Of a stretch of DNA of 64,000 nucleotides, positions 1 through 8,066 are shown piece by piece. Position numbers and translations under genes: made by a program. Each line of letters opens with the position of its first letter. Position 1 is the first letter of the stretch. Source of the DNA: Methylobacterium sp. J-070 (GTDB taxonomy: Bacteria > Pseudomonadota > Alphaproteobacteria > Rhizobiales > Beijerinckiaceae); NCBI RefSeq assembly GCF_022829385.1, contig NZ_JAKSXX010000151.1, positions 1-64,000 of the forward strand, read 5' to 3'. The notes beneath the pieces are model-generated. The model was not told the origin of the DNA. It did no database searches and worked only from the letters and a program-made list of their open reading frames with translations.

Positions 1-204
1 GCCGAAGGCCGAGCCGTTGCTGCGGCTGCTGGCGTCGAACGCGTAGCCGGCGTTGATACCGAAGTAGGCGCCGGTCCAGGTGAACACCGGCACCGGGGTG
101 AACACCGGCGGCGGGGCAGCCCGGCGCGGCAGGTCGGCGGCAAAGGCGGAGCCGGCGAGGGCGACGCCCACGAGGGCCGTGGTGGCACGGAACAGGGATT
201 TCAT
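1..204 (-). CDS. Outer-membrane beta-barrel (porin family) protein, 5' part only
   Basis: Only the first 68 codons lie in the window; the gene continues past its left edge. The start ATG (204-202) is followed by a signal peptide (Lys, then a hydrophobic stretch ending Gly-Ser-Ala-Phe-Ala-Ala), a short Pro-rich linker and the sequence WTGAYFGINAGYAF. This W-x-G-x-Y-x-G-x-x-x-G-Y pattern is typical of the first beta-strand in the alphaproteobacterial Omp25/Omp31-like opacity-porin family. The product is therefore probably an outer-membrane barrel protein. Its full length and exact subfamily cannot be judged. Confidence 0.75.
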   Translation of the reverse strand, partial: MKSLFRATTALVGVALAGSAFAADLPRRAAPPPVFTPVPVFTWTGAYFGINAGYAFDASSRSNGSAFG

Positions 205-364
205 GGTCTGGTCCTCACTGGTGGTTCCGTGCCGCCCGTCTCGCGGGTCGTTCACGGAACGCGGATCTGGCTGCGTTCCAGCGGTTCCAGGGTTGCTTTA
301 TGCTCCGCGGTGTCGCCGACCGCTCATCGCGGCCCCTTATGGCAACCCGCCGTTTTCCCCGGCA

Positions 365-397
365 CCTTGACCCCACAACGCGCTCGAATGGTCAAGG
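365..397. repeat. 8-bp inverted repeat between pgeF and the porin gene
   Basis: CCTTGACC (365-372) and GGTCAAGG (390-397) form a perfect 8-bp inverted repeat with a 17-nt spacer. It lies in the 275-bp gap between the pgeF stop and the porin start, so it may be a regulatory site for the porin gene or a hairpin in its leader. No convincing -10 element was found at the right distance. Nothing else was recognised in the gap. Confidence 0.35.
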
Positions 398-479
398 TTC
401 GATTGCGGCCACGCTTTTTCCTGCCCCGGCGCGTTGACAAAGTGTCGCACCCCCCTTCCCGGCGTCCGATCCGGCCGGT

Positions 480-1250
480 TCAGGGGACGATCGCGATGGC
501 GGAGATCAGGCGCCCGTAATCGCTCTCGCCGCGGTGGGTGGCGCGCCGATAGCTGTAGAACCGCTCCGGGTCGGCATAGGTGCAGAGGTTCAGCGCTGCC
601 GCCGTGCCGACCTCGGCCTCCGCGAGGCGGGCCAGGATGAAGCCCGGGAGATCGAACTGGGCATAGTCGGGCCGCACCCCCGGGCCGAGGAACCGCTCCA
701 GCCCGGGTGCCTCCGACCGGAACCGCGCGATGAAATCCGGGCCCACCTCGTAGGAGGCCTGCGCGATCGTCGGGCCGAGGACGGCCACGATCCGGTGGCG
801 TCGCGCGCCGAGCGCCTCCAGGGCCGCCACGGTCGCGCCGATCACGCCGGTCAGTGCCCCTTTCCAGCCCGCATGCGCGGCCCCGACGACGCCCGCCGCG
901 GGATCGGCGAACAGGATCGGCCCGCAATCGGCCGTGGCGATCCCCAGCGCGAGGCCGGCAACGCCCGTCACCATGGCGTCGGCTCTCGGGCGATCCGCGA
1001 CCGGGATGGGTCCCGTCACGGTGACGACATCGGCCGAATGGACCTGGTACGGGCTGACGAGGCGATCAGAGCCCAGGCCGAGATGAGCGCACATCCGCGA
1101 CCGATTCTCCGCGACGCGCTCCGGGTCATCCCGGGAACCGATCCCCCCGTTGAGCGCGGCGTAGAGACCGTCCGAGACGCCCCCGGCCCGGGTGAAGAAG
1201 GCGTGGCGCAACTCCGGGTGCGCGGAGAGTTCCGGCGCCTCGATCGACAT
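480..1250 (-). CDS. pgeF: Purine nucleoside phosphorylase / laccase-domain protein (PgeF/YfiH family)
   Basis: Member of the DUF152/YfiH/LACC1 family. These are cytoplasmic copper- or zinc-binding proteins reported to cleave purine nucleosides and, as PgeF, to correct misincorporation in peptidoglycan precursors; older annotations read polyphenol oxidase. The metal-site signature is present: VHSADVV with the first His, ATADCGPILF with the Cys, and AAHAGWKG with the second His. The start is placed at ATG 1250, just before SIEAPELSAHP, which gives 256 residues, normal for the family; the frame stays open further upstream but without family-like sequence. In many alphaproteobacteria this gene follows lgt and the methyltransferase gene directly. 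Here a plus-strand small ORF lies between. Confidence 0.88.
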   Translation of the reverse strand: MSIEAPELSAHPELRHAFFTRAGGVSDGLYAALNGGIGSRDDPERVAENRSRMCAHLGLGSDRLVSPYQVHSADVVTVTGPIPVADRPRADAMVTGVAGLALGIATADCGPILFADPAAGVVGAAHAGWKGALTGVIGATVAALEALGARRHRIVAVLGPTIAQASYEVGPDFIARFRSEAPGLERFLGPGVRPDYAQFDLPGFILARLAEAEVGTAAALNLCTYADPERFYSYRRATHRGESDYGRLISAIAIVP

Positions 1251-1397
1251 GCCTGCGGTCACGGTCGCCCCTCGAGCGGTGTTCCTGTCGCGCTGCGATA
1301 GCGCACGGCCGCCCCCTTGACGATGTCGTCCGGGCGTCAGATTCTTGTTGCAATGCAAAATGGAGCCGAGCCCGGCTTCCCTCCGAGAAGGATCGCG

Positions 1398-1589
1398 ATG
1401 TCACGAGGGATCGAGACCGACGCCCTGACCGAGCCGACCGAGGCCGACCAGCCCCGGACCACGAGCGCGCCCGCCCACCCGGTCACGGGCGAGCCGGCGG
1501 CCCTGGATCGGAACGATCCGAACCCGCCCGCGCCGCCCAGGCCGCAGCCGCAGAGCCAGACGGATTCCGGCTTCGGCTCCTTCGGCTGA
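1398..1589 (+). CDS. Small Pro-rich hypothetical protein (63 aa)
   Basis: Unrecognised. The ATG at 1398 has a good ribosome binding site (GAGAAGGA, about 5 nt upstream). The product is hydrophilic and low in complexity: an acidic N-terminal third, then a stretch rich in Pro, Ala and Gln, ending in GFGSFG. It has no membrane segment or signal peptide. It runs opposite to both neighbours and sits in the roughly 380-bp gap between pgeF and the methyltransferase. Gene-like features are the Shine-Dalgarno site and a frame open to a natural stop; composition alone does not prove expression. Confidence 0.5.
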   Translation: MSRGIETDALTEPTEADQPRTTSAPAHPVTGEPAALDRNDPNPPAPPRPQPQSQTDSGFGSFG

Positions 1590-1634
1590 CCGATCCCGTT
1601 CGCCGGATCGGCCCTGCGCGCCGCATCGGACGCC

Positions 1635-2705
1635 TCAGGCGTCCGGAAACCCCGGGAGCGGCCCGACGGTCGGGCCGCTCACCGCCAGAACCTTGAACAG
1701 GCCGCCCATCCCGCGTGCGGCCGGGTCGGTGAGCCGGGCGACCGCCGCATCGATCTCCGCGGCCTGAGCCCCGGAGGCACGGGCCTTCAGGCGCTCCGCG
1801 CGGGCACCGAGGCCGAGGGCGAACAGGAAATCCCGTTGCTCCACAGGTCCACGGACCGCTGCCCCTTCGGCGCGCGCGGCCCGGGCGAGGGCCGCGAAGT
1901 CGACGTGGTGCGTCAGGTCCGCCGTGCCGGGCGCGGCCAGCGGATCGGCGAAGGCGTGCCCCGACAGCGCCTGCAGGGTGTCGCCGAAGCCGGGACGCGC
2001 GTGACCGTAATCGATGGCCAGCAGGACGCCGCCGGAGGCGCACAGGCGCCGCGCCAGCGTGCGGATCAGCCCGAGGCCGGCCGCCGGAACGCTCATCAGG
2101 GTGCCGTCCAGGCCGTCCGCGTCGAGGCCCGGCGTCGGCTCCGGCGACAGGCCGAAGGCGAGGCCGCCGTCCGGGTCCAGGCCGACCTGGCGCTCGTGCC
2201 AGCCCGTCGGCCGCCGCGCGAACTGACGCACGGGCAGGCAGTCGAAGAATTCATTGGCCAGGACGACCGCTCGACCCGGGGACAGGGTCTCGATCCCGTC
2301 ATGCCATACCGCCCCGGTGCCCGGGAGCGCACGCGCCTGCGCGGCCCGCAGCACCGGGCTGGTCTCGACGAGGTGCGGCACGACGCGCAGCCCGGGCGCC
2401 GCCGCACGGAGCGCCCGCAGGGCGTCGGCCATCAGGGTGCCGCGGCCGGGCCCGAGTTCCACCACGAGCAGCGGATCCGGCTGGCCCATCAGCCCGTGGA
2501 CGTAGGCCGTCCAGGCGCCGATCAGCTCGCCGAACATCTGGCTGATCTCGGGCGCCGTGGTGAAGTCGCCCCGCACGCCGAGGGGGTCGCGGGTGCGGTA
2601 ATAGCCGTGGACAGGATGGCCGAGGCAGAGCGCCATGTAGCGGTCGATGCCGATCGGCCCGTTCTGGCGGATCAGCGCGGCGATCTCGGTCCCGAGGGGC
2701 GTCAC
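1635..2705 (-). CDS. SAM-dependent methyltransferase, NDUFAF7/MidA-like (DUF185)
   Basis: Class I methyltransferase of the DUF185 family, whose mitochondrial member NDUFAF7 dimethylates an arginine of a complex I subunit. A role in complex I assembly is possible but only inferred. The N-terminal family signature (GPIGIDRYMALCLGHPVHGYY, split here only by its length limit at about residues 16-35) is followed by GDFTTAPEISQMFGELIG and the SAM-binding loop VVELGPGRGTL at 81-91. The GTG start at 2705 overlaps the lgt stop by 4 bp (GTGA), so the two are translationally coupled. The 356-residue length is normal. Confidence 0.88.
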   Translation of the reverse strand: MTPLGTEIAALIRQNGPIGIDRYMALCLGHPVHGYYRTRDPLGVRGDFTTAPEISQMFGELIGAWTAYVHGLMGQPDPLLVVELGPGRGTLMADALRALRAAAPGLRVVPHLVETSPVLRAAQARALPGTGAVWHDGIETLSPGRAVVLANEFFDCLPVRQFARRPTGWHERQVGLDPDGGLAFGLSPEPTPGLDADGLDGTLMSVPAAGLGLIRTLARRLCASGGVLLAIDYGHARPGFGDTLQALSGHAFADPLAAPGTADLTHHVDFAALARAARAEGAAVRGPVEQRDFLFALGLGARAERLKARASGAQAAEIDAAVARLTDPAARGMGGLFKVLAVSGPTVGPLPGFPDA

Positions 2706-3604
2706 GCCTCGACGGCCGCCTTGCGCGCCGCCTCGGAGGCCGGGGTCTCCACGGGGTGGCGCGGCCGCGTCCGGCCGGTCGCGGCCAGGACGATGTAGGT
2801 GAGGCCGATGACCATCATCGGCACGCAGAGCAGCATGCCCATGGTCACGCCGCCGCCCATGGGCCCGAGATTGTCGCCGAACAGGAAGCCGAGCTGGCGA
2901 TCCGGCTCGCGGAAGAACTCGCAGAACGTCCGGGCGAGCGCGTAGCCGAGCACGAAGATGCCGCCGAGCAGCCCCGGCTTGCGGAAGCCGAACCTGTGGA
3001 CGCTGATCGCCATCACGATGAACAGCAGGAGGCCCTCGGTCGCCGCCTCGTAGAGCTGGCTCGGATGGCGCGGCAGGGGCCCGCCGCTCGGGAACACGAT
3101 GGCGTAGGGGAAGTCCGGCGCCGGGCGGCCCCAGAGCTCGCCGTTCACGAAATTGGCGATGCGTCCGAAGAACAGTCCGATCGGCACGACCACGGCGCCG
3201 ATGTCGAGGAGGGTGTAGCCGTTGAGCTTCTTGGCCCGGGCGAACAGCAGGAAGGCCAGGATCGCCCCGAGGAAACCGCCGTGGAACGACATGCCGCCGT
3301 TGCGGATCGCCAGGATCTCCATCGGGTCGGCGATGTACATCGGGAGATTGTAGAACAGCACGTACCCGATCCGGCCGCCCAGCACGACGCCCAGCGCGAC
3401 CCAGACGACGAGGTCGTCGATGTCGACGACTTGCGGGCGCTTGACCACGCCCCACAGGCGGTCGGCCATGACGAGGCGGCGCGCGTAGAACCACCCGCCG
3501 ATCAGGCCGGCGATGTAGGCGAGGGCGTACCATTTGATCGTGATCGGCCCGATCGCGAGCGCCACCGGATCGATGGCCGGAAAGGGCAGGGCGAGGAGCG
3601 GCAT
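2702..3604 (-). CDS. lgt: Prolipoprotein diacylglyceryl transferase
   Basis: Inner-membrane enzyme that moves a diacylglyceryl group from phosphatidylglycerol to the lipobox cysteine of prolipoproteins, the first step of lipoprotein maturation. The protein is 300 residues with several hydrophobic helices. The Lgt signature GRIANFVNGELWGR lies at 147-160, the essential His region MSFHGGFLG at 105-113, and HPSQLYEA follows. It is the first gene of a minus-strand unit and overlaps the downstream methyltransferase start. The 74-bp gap before the VOC gene is too short for more than a promoter. Confidence 0.95.
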   Translation of the reverse strand: MPLLALPFPAIDPVALAIGPITIKWYALAYIAGLIGGWFYARRLVMADRLWGVVKRPQVVDIDDLVVWVALGVVLGGRIGYVLFYNLPMYIADPMEILAIRNGGMSFHGGFLGAILAFLLFARAKKLNGYTLLDIGAVVVPIGLFFGRIANFVNGELWGRPAPDFPYAIVFPSGGPLPRHPSQLYEAATEGLLLFIVMAISVHRFGFRKPGLLGGIFVLGYALARTFCEFFREPDRQLGFLFGDNLGPMGGGVTMGMLLCVPMMVIGLTYIVLAATGRTRPRHPVETPASEAARKAAVEA

Positions 3605-3678
3605 CGGTCTGACCTCCGGGGCCGCGGGATTGGACGCCCGAGGGCCGGCGCGTCAAGTGCAGGACGTGGTTCAGGCGA

Positions 3679-4587
3679 TCACGGGCTGTCCCGCAGGAAT
3701 AGGAACCCGTGTCCGTCCGGCCCGGCGCAATAGGTGGCTGCGCCGTCCGCGGAACCGTGCGGTGCGCATCCGGCCTCGCGGAGCACCCGCAACAGATTGT
3801 CCGTATCGGCGACCGCGAACACGAAGCGTGTGGTGGCCGTGTCGCCCGGACCGAAGACGGACGGGGAGGGACGCCGGGCCGCCGGTCTCCGATAGTGCAG
3901 CACTTCCACGTGCGGCTCCGCCGCGGGCGGTTCCAGGGCGATCACGTCGACCTCAGGATCGTCAACGCCGTCGAGGCGTCCCTGCTCGGCTCCCTGGTTC
4001 AGGCCGCGTTGCGCCACCCTGAGACCGAGGGGCCCGGTGAGGAACGCCAGGGCGGCGTCGAGATCCGTCACGGTGATCGCCGAGTGGTCGATGCCCAGAA
4101 AGAGGCCCGGCGCGGCGCGCCACCGCTCCGCCGGGGGACCATCCGGAAAGAAGATCAGCTCCAGGGGATGCCCGTCCGGGTCGCGGAACTTCCAGGCGGT
4201 GACGCCTCCCGATGAGGCCGGCAGGGCCTGCGGACCGCCGCGGCTGATCGGCTTGGGCCCGGCCCGGGCGAGCTGCGCCATCGCGGCGTCCATGCTGCGC
4301 ACCGGGATCGCGAGGTGCTGGAAGAACGGGTCCGTCGCCACCGGATCGGCCGGGGCGGGGAGGCCGGGCGGATCGACCGCCAGGAACGTCACGGTCTGCG
4401 CGCCGAGCTGCATCCGCAATTGTGTCGCCCGACGATCCGCGAGCCCCATGGCCTCCGCCTGCGCGGGCGGGAGGGGCTCCGGCGGTGCGAGCCGCGCGAA
4501 GCCCAGCCCGTCCCGGTAGAAGGCTTCCGTCGCCCCGAGATCCGAGACGGTGCGGCCGAAACCCGCGATCGCGCGGACGCCGCTCAT
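3679..4587 (-). CDS. Two-domain VOC (glyoxalase/bleomycin-resistance fold) protein
   Basis: A 302-residue protein made of two vicinal-oxygen-chelate domains, about 1-145 and 155-300. Each begins with a beta-strand and a typical DLxAxxxFY or DLDAALAFL element (SDLGATEAFYRDGLGFARL; TDLDAALAFLTGPLGL) and ends with a DPDGHPLELI or GPDGHGFLFL element. VOC proteins are metal-dependent lyases, dioxygenases or isomerases, or binding proteins; the substrate here cannot be read. The ATG at 4587 overlaps the stop of the SMP-30 gene (ATGA), so this is the last gene of a cupin/SMP-30/VOC operon. Confidence 0.85.
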   Translation of the reverse strand: MSGVRAIAGFGRTVSDLGATEAFYRDGLGFARLAPPEPLPPAQAEAMGLADRRATQLRMQLGAQTVTFLAVDPPGLPAPADPVATDPFFQHLAIPVRSMDAAMAQLARAGPKPISRGGPQALPASSGGVTAWKFRDPDGHPLELIFFPDGPPAERWRAAPGLFLGIDHSAITVTDLDAALAFLTGPLGLRVAQRGLNQGAEQGRLDGVDDPEVDVIALEPPAAEPHVEVLHYRRPAARRPSPSVFGPGDTATTRFVFAVADTDNLLRVLREAGCAPHGSADGAATYCAGPDGHGFLFLRDSP

Positions 4588-5486
4588 AGCAGCCGCGCGC
4601 CGCGCACGTTCACGTAGATCGCGTAGAGCGCCTGCGACGCGCAGAGGAAGAGGCGGCTGTCGTTGCGGCCGCCGAAGGCGAGGTTGGCCACGGTCGAGGG
4701 CACCAGGATCTTGCCGACGAGTTCGCCGCCGGGATCGATGCAGTGGATTCCGTCGCCGGCGCTCGACCAGAGATTGCCGTGCTCGTCGCAGCGGATACCG
4801 TCGGCGTTGCCCGGCGCAATCGTGCAGAACACGGCGCCGCCGGACAGGCTGCCGTCCTCGGCCACGTCGAAGACCCGGACGTGCTGGAGGGGGTCCGGGG
4901 CGAATTGGAGGCCGGTCTCGACGATGTAGAGCCTGCGCTCGTCCGGGGAGAAGCACAGGCCGTTCGGCCCCTGGAAGTCGTCTGCCACCACCCGCAGCGC
5001 GCCGTCGCGCGGGTCGAACCGGTAGACCGCGGCGGGCAGCTCCGACTCCTGCTTGCCGCCCTCGTAGTCGGTCTGGATGCCGTAGGGCGGGTCGGAGAAC
5101 CAGATCGTGCCGTCCGACTTGCAGACGATGTCGTTGGGCGAGTTGAGCCGCCGGTCGCGGTAGCGCTCCACCAGGCCGGTCACCCGCCCGTCGAGTTCGG
5201 TCCGGTGGATCCGTCGGCCGCGATGCGAGCAGGAGAGCAGCCGCCCCTGCCGGTCGCGGGCGTGGCCGTTCTCGAAATCGCCCCCCTCGCGAAACACGCT
5301 GAGGCCGCCCCGGTCCGACCAGCGCAGGACGCGGTTGTTCGGCAGGTCCGAGAACAGCAGCGCGTCCCGATCGCCGAACCAGACCGGCCCCTCGGTCCAG
5401 CGGAAGCCGTCGGCGAGTTTTTCCAGCGGCGCGTTCGGCAGCACGTAGGCCTTGAAGCGCGGCTGGGTCAGCTCGAAGCCGTCCAT
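4584..5486 (-). CDS. SMP-30/gluconolactonase-like beta-propeller hydrolase
   Basis: A 300-residue SMP-30/LRE-like protein. The metal-binding Glu is in FRWTEGPVWFG near residue 31, the Asn is in RLNSPNDIV, and the Asp is in NADGIRCDEHGNLW; these ligate the divalent metal in gluconolactonases and related lactonases. Family members hydrolyse sugar lactones or act as phosphotriesterase-like hydrolases. The upstream cupin gene ends 10 bp before this start and the downstream VOC gene overlaps it, so the three are probably co-transcribed for breakdown of one small molecule that is not identifiable here. Confidence 0.85.
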   Translation of the reverse strand: MDGFELTQPRFKAYVLPNAPLEKLADGFRWTEGPVWFGDRDALLFSDLPNNRVLRWSDRGGLSVFREGGDFENGHARDRQGRLLSCSHRGRRIHRTELDGRVTGLVERYRDRRLNSPNDIVCKSDGTIWFSDPPYGIQTDYEGGKQESELPAAVYRFDPRDGALRVVADDFQGPNGLCFSPDERRLYIVETGLQFAPDPLQHVRVFDVAEDGSLSGGAVFCTIAPGNADGIRCDEHGNLWSSAGDGIHCIDPGGELVGKILVPSTVANLAFGGRNDSRLFLCASQALYAIYVNVRGARLL

Positions 5487-5496
5487 GGCGCCGCCC

Positions 5497-5946
5497 CTAC
5501 TTGAAGCGACCGGGGCGGTTCACGGTCGGCTCGACCTGAAGTCCCGTGACGATCATCGTGCACGGCTCGTCGCCCACCGTCCCCGAGAGATGGCCCTTCC
5601 GCCCATTCCGCTCCCGGGTGTTCTGGTCCTCGCCCATCATCAGCTCGCCCGGGCCCATCTCGACCCGGTGGCCGTCCATGGTCTCGACGAACCAGCGGCC
5701 GGACAGGATCGCGATCCATTGCGGGCGCGGGTTCTCGTGCCAATCGCCGACCCATCCGACCGGCAGGACCGTGAAGGTCACCACCGACGGCGCGGGATCC
5801 ATCTTGTCGTTCCATTGCGGCGCGGTCTGGGGATTGATCCCCTCGAAGGTGAATCGCTCGATGTGGAACAGCGCCTGGCGGCTCACCCCCTCCGCGTCGG
5901 TGTAGACGTGCCAGTACGGCATCCTCGGAGGGGTCGGCTCGGTCAT
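5497..5946 (-). CDS. Cupin-domain protein
   Basis: A 149-residue single-domain cupin. The first motif is visible in VGDWHENPRPQWIAILSGRWFVET (His, then a Glu and a Gly) and the second in MGPGELMMGEDQNTRERNG. It may bind a metal and act as an isomerase, dioxygenase or small-molecule sensor. Two ATGs stand in tandem (5949 and 5946); AGGA lies 3 nt before the first and 6 nt before the second, so 5946 is preferred. It is the first gene of the three-gene unit with the SMP-30 and VOC genes. The 265 bp upstream hold no recognisable gene. Confidence 0.75.
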   Translation of the reverse strand: MTEPTPPRMPYWHVYTDAEGVSRQALFHIERFTFEGINPQTAPQWNDKMDPAPSVVTFTVLPVGWVGDWHENPRPQWIAILSGRWFVETMDGHRVEMGPGELMMGEDQNTRERNGRKGHLSGTVGDEPCTMIVTGLQVEPTVNRPGRFK

Positions 5947-6198
5947 CATCGTTCCTGCCGCGGCGGGACACTCGTCCTCGCACAACGGCCGGGTGCGGCG
6001 ATGGTTCGCGCCGGCGTGATGCCGGCCCGGACGGTCAGGTCCGGTCGGCGGGTGGCCACGCGATAGGCCGCATCAGGATGGTCACCGGGTCGTAGGGACA
6101 AGCCGCCGGGAATGCGTCTTCGTCGAGTCCGGTCTCGCCCGCGGCCTCGATCCGCGCGCGATGACGCGGCCGGCACGATCAGCCCATCGACCGCGAAC

Positions 6199-6236
6199 GG
6201 ACCGGATCCTATCAGATCTGCTCGGGGATCCGGTCC
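6199..6236 (-). terminator. Hairpin around the dnaB stop codon
   Basis: Perfect 11-bp inverted repeat (GGACCGGATCC at 6199-6209, GGATCCGGTCC at 6226-6236) with a 16-nt loop that contains the dnaB stop codon. On the minus strand it is not followed by a T-run, so it would be a stabilising 3' hairpin or a factor-assisted terminator rather than a classical intrinsic one. Confidence 0.4.
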
Positions 6237-7699
6237 GTCTGCGCAAGGTTCGAGAACCGGGTGATGTTGGCGTCGAATTGCAGCTCCACCGTACCGGTGG
6301 GGCCGTGGCGCTGCTTGCCGAGGATCACCTCGGCCTTGCCGTGGACGCGCTGCATCTCGGCCTCCCAGGCGAAGAACTCCTCGGTGCCCTCCCGGGGCTT
6401 CTTGTTGCCGACGTAATATTCCTCGCGGAACACGAACATCACCACGTCGGCGTCCTGCTCGATGGAGCCCGATTCGCGCAGGTCGGAGAGCTGCGGGCGC
6501 TTGTCGTCGCGGTTCTCGACCTGGCGGGAGAGCTGCGACAGGGCGATCACCGGCACCGCCAACTCTTTGGCCAGGGCCTTCATGCCGGTGGTGATCTCGG
6601 TCATCTCCTGCACGCGGTTGTCGCTGCGCTTCCCGGAGCCCGAGAGCAGCTGGAGATAGTCGACGATCAGCAGGTCCAGGCCCTTCTGGCGCTTGAGGCG
6701 CCGGGCCCGGGCGGACAGCTGCGCGATCGAGATGCCGCCGCTCTGATCGATGTAGAACGGGATCGTCTGCATGTCCCGGGCGGCGTCGGTGATCTTGTAG
6801 AAATCCTCCGGCCGGATGTCGCCGCGGCGGATCTTGTAGGAAGGCACCCCCGACTGCTCGGCGATGATGCGGGTGGCGAGCTGCTCGGCCGACATCTCGA
6901 GCGAGAAGAACCCGACGATGCCGCCGTTCACCGTCTTGGTCGTGCCGTCGGGCTGCTTCTCGCCGCGATACGCCTTGGCGATGTTGAAGGCGATGTTGGT
7001 CACCAGCGAGGTCTTGCCCATGGCCGGGCGCCCCGCGAGGATGATCAGATCGGAGGCCTGCAGGCCGCCCATCTTGGCGTCGAGATCCGTGAGGCCGGTG
7101 GCGATGCCCGAGAGCTTGCCGTCGCGCTGGTAGGCCTTGGCGGCCATGTCGACCGCGGCGGTGAGCGCGTCCGAGAACTTCTGGAAGCCACCGTCGTACC
7201 GCCCCGCCTCCGCCAACTCGTAGAGCCGCCGCTCCGTCTCCTCGATCTGGTCGCGGGGCGCCTGCTCCACGGGCGCCTCGTAGGCGCCGTTCACCAAATC
7301 CTCGCCGATGGTGATCAGTCGGCGGCGGATGGCCAGGTCGTAGATGGTGCGGCCGTAATCTCCGGCGTTGATCACCGTGGTGGCGTCGGCGGCGAGCCGG
7401 GCGAGGTACTGCATCACCGTCTGGCCGCCGAAATCGGCGTCGCCCAGGTAGGTCTTCATGGTGATGGGCGTGGCGAGCTTGCCCGCCCGGATCAGCGAGC
7501 CCGCCACAGTGAAGATCTGCTGGTGGGCGTCCTCCATGAAATGCTCGGGGAGGAGGAAGTCCGACACCCGGTAATAGGCGTCGTTGTTCACCAGGATCGC
7601 GCCGAGCAGCGCCTGCTCCGCGTCGATGTTGTGCGGGGCAACGCGGTACTCGGCCTGGACCGCTTCGAGCTTGGCCGTGAGCGCATTGGGCAGGGCCAT
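6212..7699 (-). CDS. dnaB: Replicative DNA helicase
   Basis: Hexameric ATP-driven helicase that unwinds the replication fork. The N-terminal DnaB domain is recognisable from APHNIDAEQALLGAILVNN and the RecA-like motor carries Walker A GRPAMGKTS (about 222-230, Lys 229) and Walker B LLIVDYLQLL. The ATG at 7699 (MALPNALTAK) is preferred over the open frame further upstream and gives 495 residues, standard for the family. No intein insertion interrupts the motor. It stands alone at the end of the rpsF-rpsR-DUF2232-rplI block, with a 367-bp gap that carries promoter-like elements. Confidence 0.95.
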   Translation of the reverse strand: MALPNALTAKLEAVQAEYRVAPHNIDAEQALLGAILVNNDAYYRVSDFLLPEHFMEDAHQQIFTVAGSLIRAGKLATPITMKTYLGDADFGGQTVMQYLARLAADATTVINAGDYGRTIYDLAIRRRLITIGEDLVNGAYEAPVEQAPRDQIEETERRLYELAEAGRYDGGFQKFSDALTAAVDMAAKAYQRDGKLSGIATGLTDLDAKMGGLQASDLIILAGRPAMGKTSLVTNIAFNIAKAYRGEKQPDGTTKTVNGGIVGFFSLEMSAEQLATRIIAEQSGVPSYKIRRGDIRPEDFYKITDAARDMQTIPFYIDQSGGISIAQLSARARRLKRQKGLDLLIVDYLQLLSGSGKRSDNRVQEMTEITTGMKALAKELAVPVIALSQLSRQVENRDDKRPQLSDLRESGSIEQDADVVMFVFREEYYVGNKKPREGTEEFFAWEAEMQRVHGKAEVILGKQRHGPTGTVELQFDANITRFSNLAQTDRIPEQI

Positions 7700-7824
7700 C
7701 GGCGGACGACTCCGTATCAGGCGCCGCGGCGGGCGCACCAGGATCACACCGCAAGACCTTGGCCCCGGTATGGTTACCGAAGCTTAGCCGACGCCCGGCT
7801 TCCCCCGGGAAACCCCGAACAAAC

Positions 7825-7859
7825 GGACGCCCGCCGACTCTCGCGAGCAGCGGGCGTCC
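7825..7859 (-). terminator. Putative terminator or leader hairpin
   Basis: Perfect 10-bp inverted repeat (GGACGCCCGC at 7825-7834, GCGGGCGTCC at 7850-7859) with a 15-nt loop. On the minus strand the stem is followed by GTTTGTT, a weak T-tract, which fits termination of the rpsF-rplI transcript. It also lies downstream of the dnaB promoter-like element at 7859-7887, so it could instead be an attenuator in the dnaB leader. Confidence 0.4.
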
Positions 7860-7887
7860 ATGCTGGAACAAAACTGGAACGTGTCAA
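7859..7887 (-). promoter_or_regulatory. TTGACA element with embedded LexA-like box before dnaB
   Basis: On the minus strand TTGACA (7887-7882) is followed by GTTC-N7-GTTC (7880-7866), an exact match to the alphaproteobacterial LexA box. The box fills the spacer between the -35 and the expected -10. The -10 (AGCATG at 17-nt spacing) is poor. The only gene downstream in this direction is dnaB, 166 bp away. Confidence 0.35.
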
Positions 7888-8066
7888 GCCGCGGGGCGGA
7901 TCATCCCCAATGTTCACCGGTATACAGGGATCGTGGCGATCCTCGCCGGGGCGGCATCGCGGCGCGCCCCGAACCAGACTCCGCGCACCACAGACCGCGA
8001 CGCGGCCCGGGATCTCGTCCGCGCCCCCGACCGGCTCCCAAGCCGGTCGGGCCAGAGAGCCGAAGA

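Larger units (their letters stand above)
7700..8066. other. Noncoding gap between dnaB and rplI
   Basis: No gene is apparent in this 367-bp stretch. It holds a 10-bp-stem hairpin (7825-7859) and a TTGACA plus LexA-like direct repeat (7866-7887), both described separately. The part nearest rplI (7890-8066) shows nothing recognisable. Confidence 0.6.

Noticed and set aside
6212..7699. Intein or insertion in dnaB
   Set aside because: The frame is of normal length and the Walker A and B blocks are uninterrupted.
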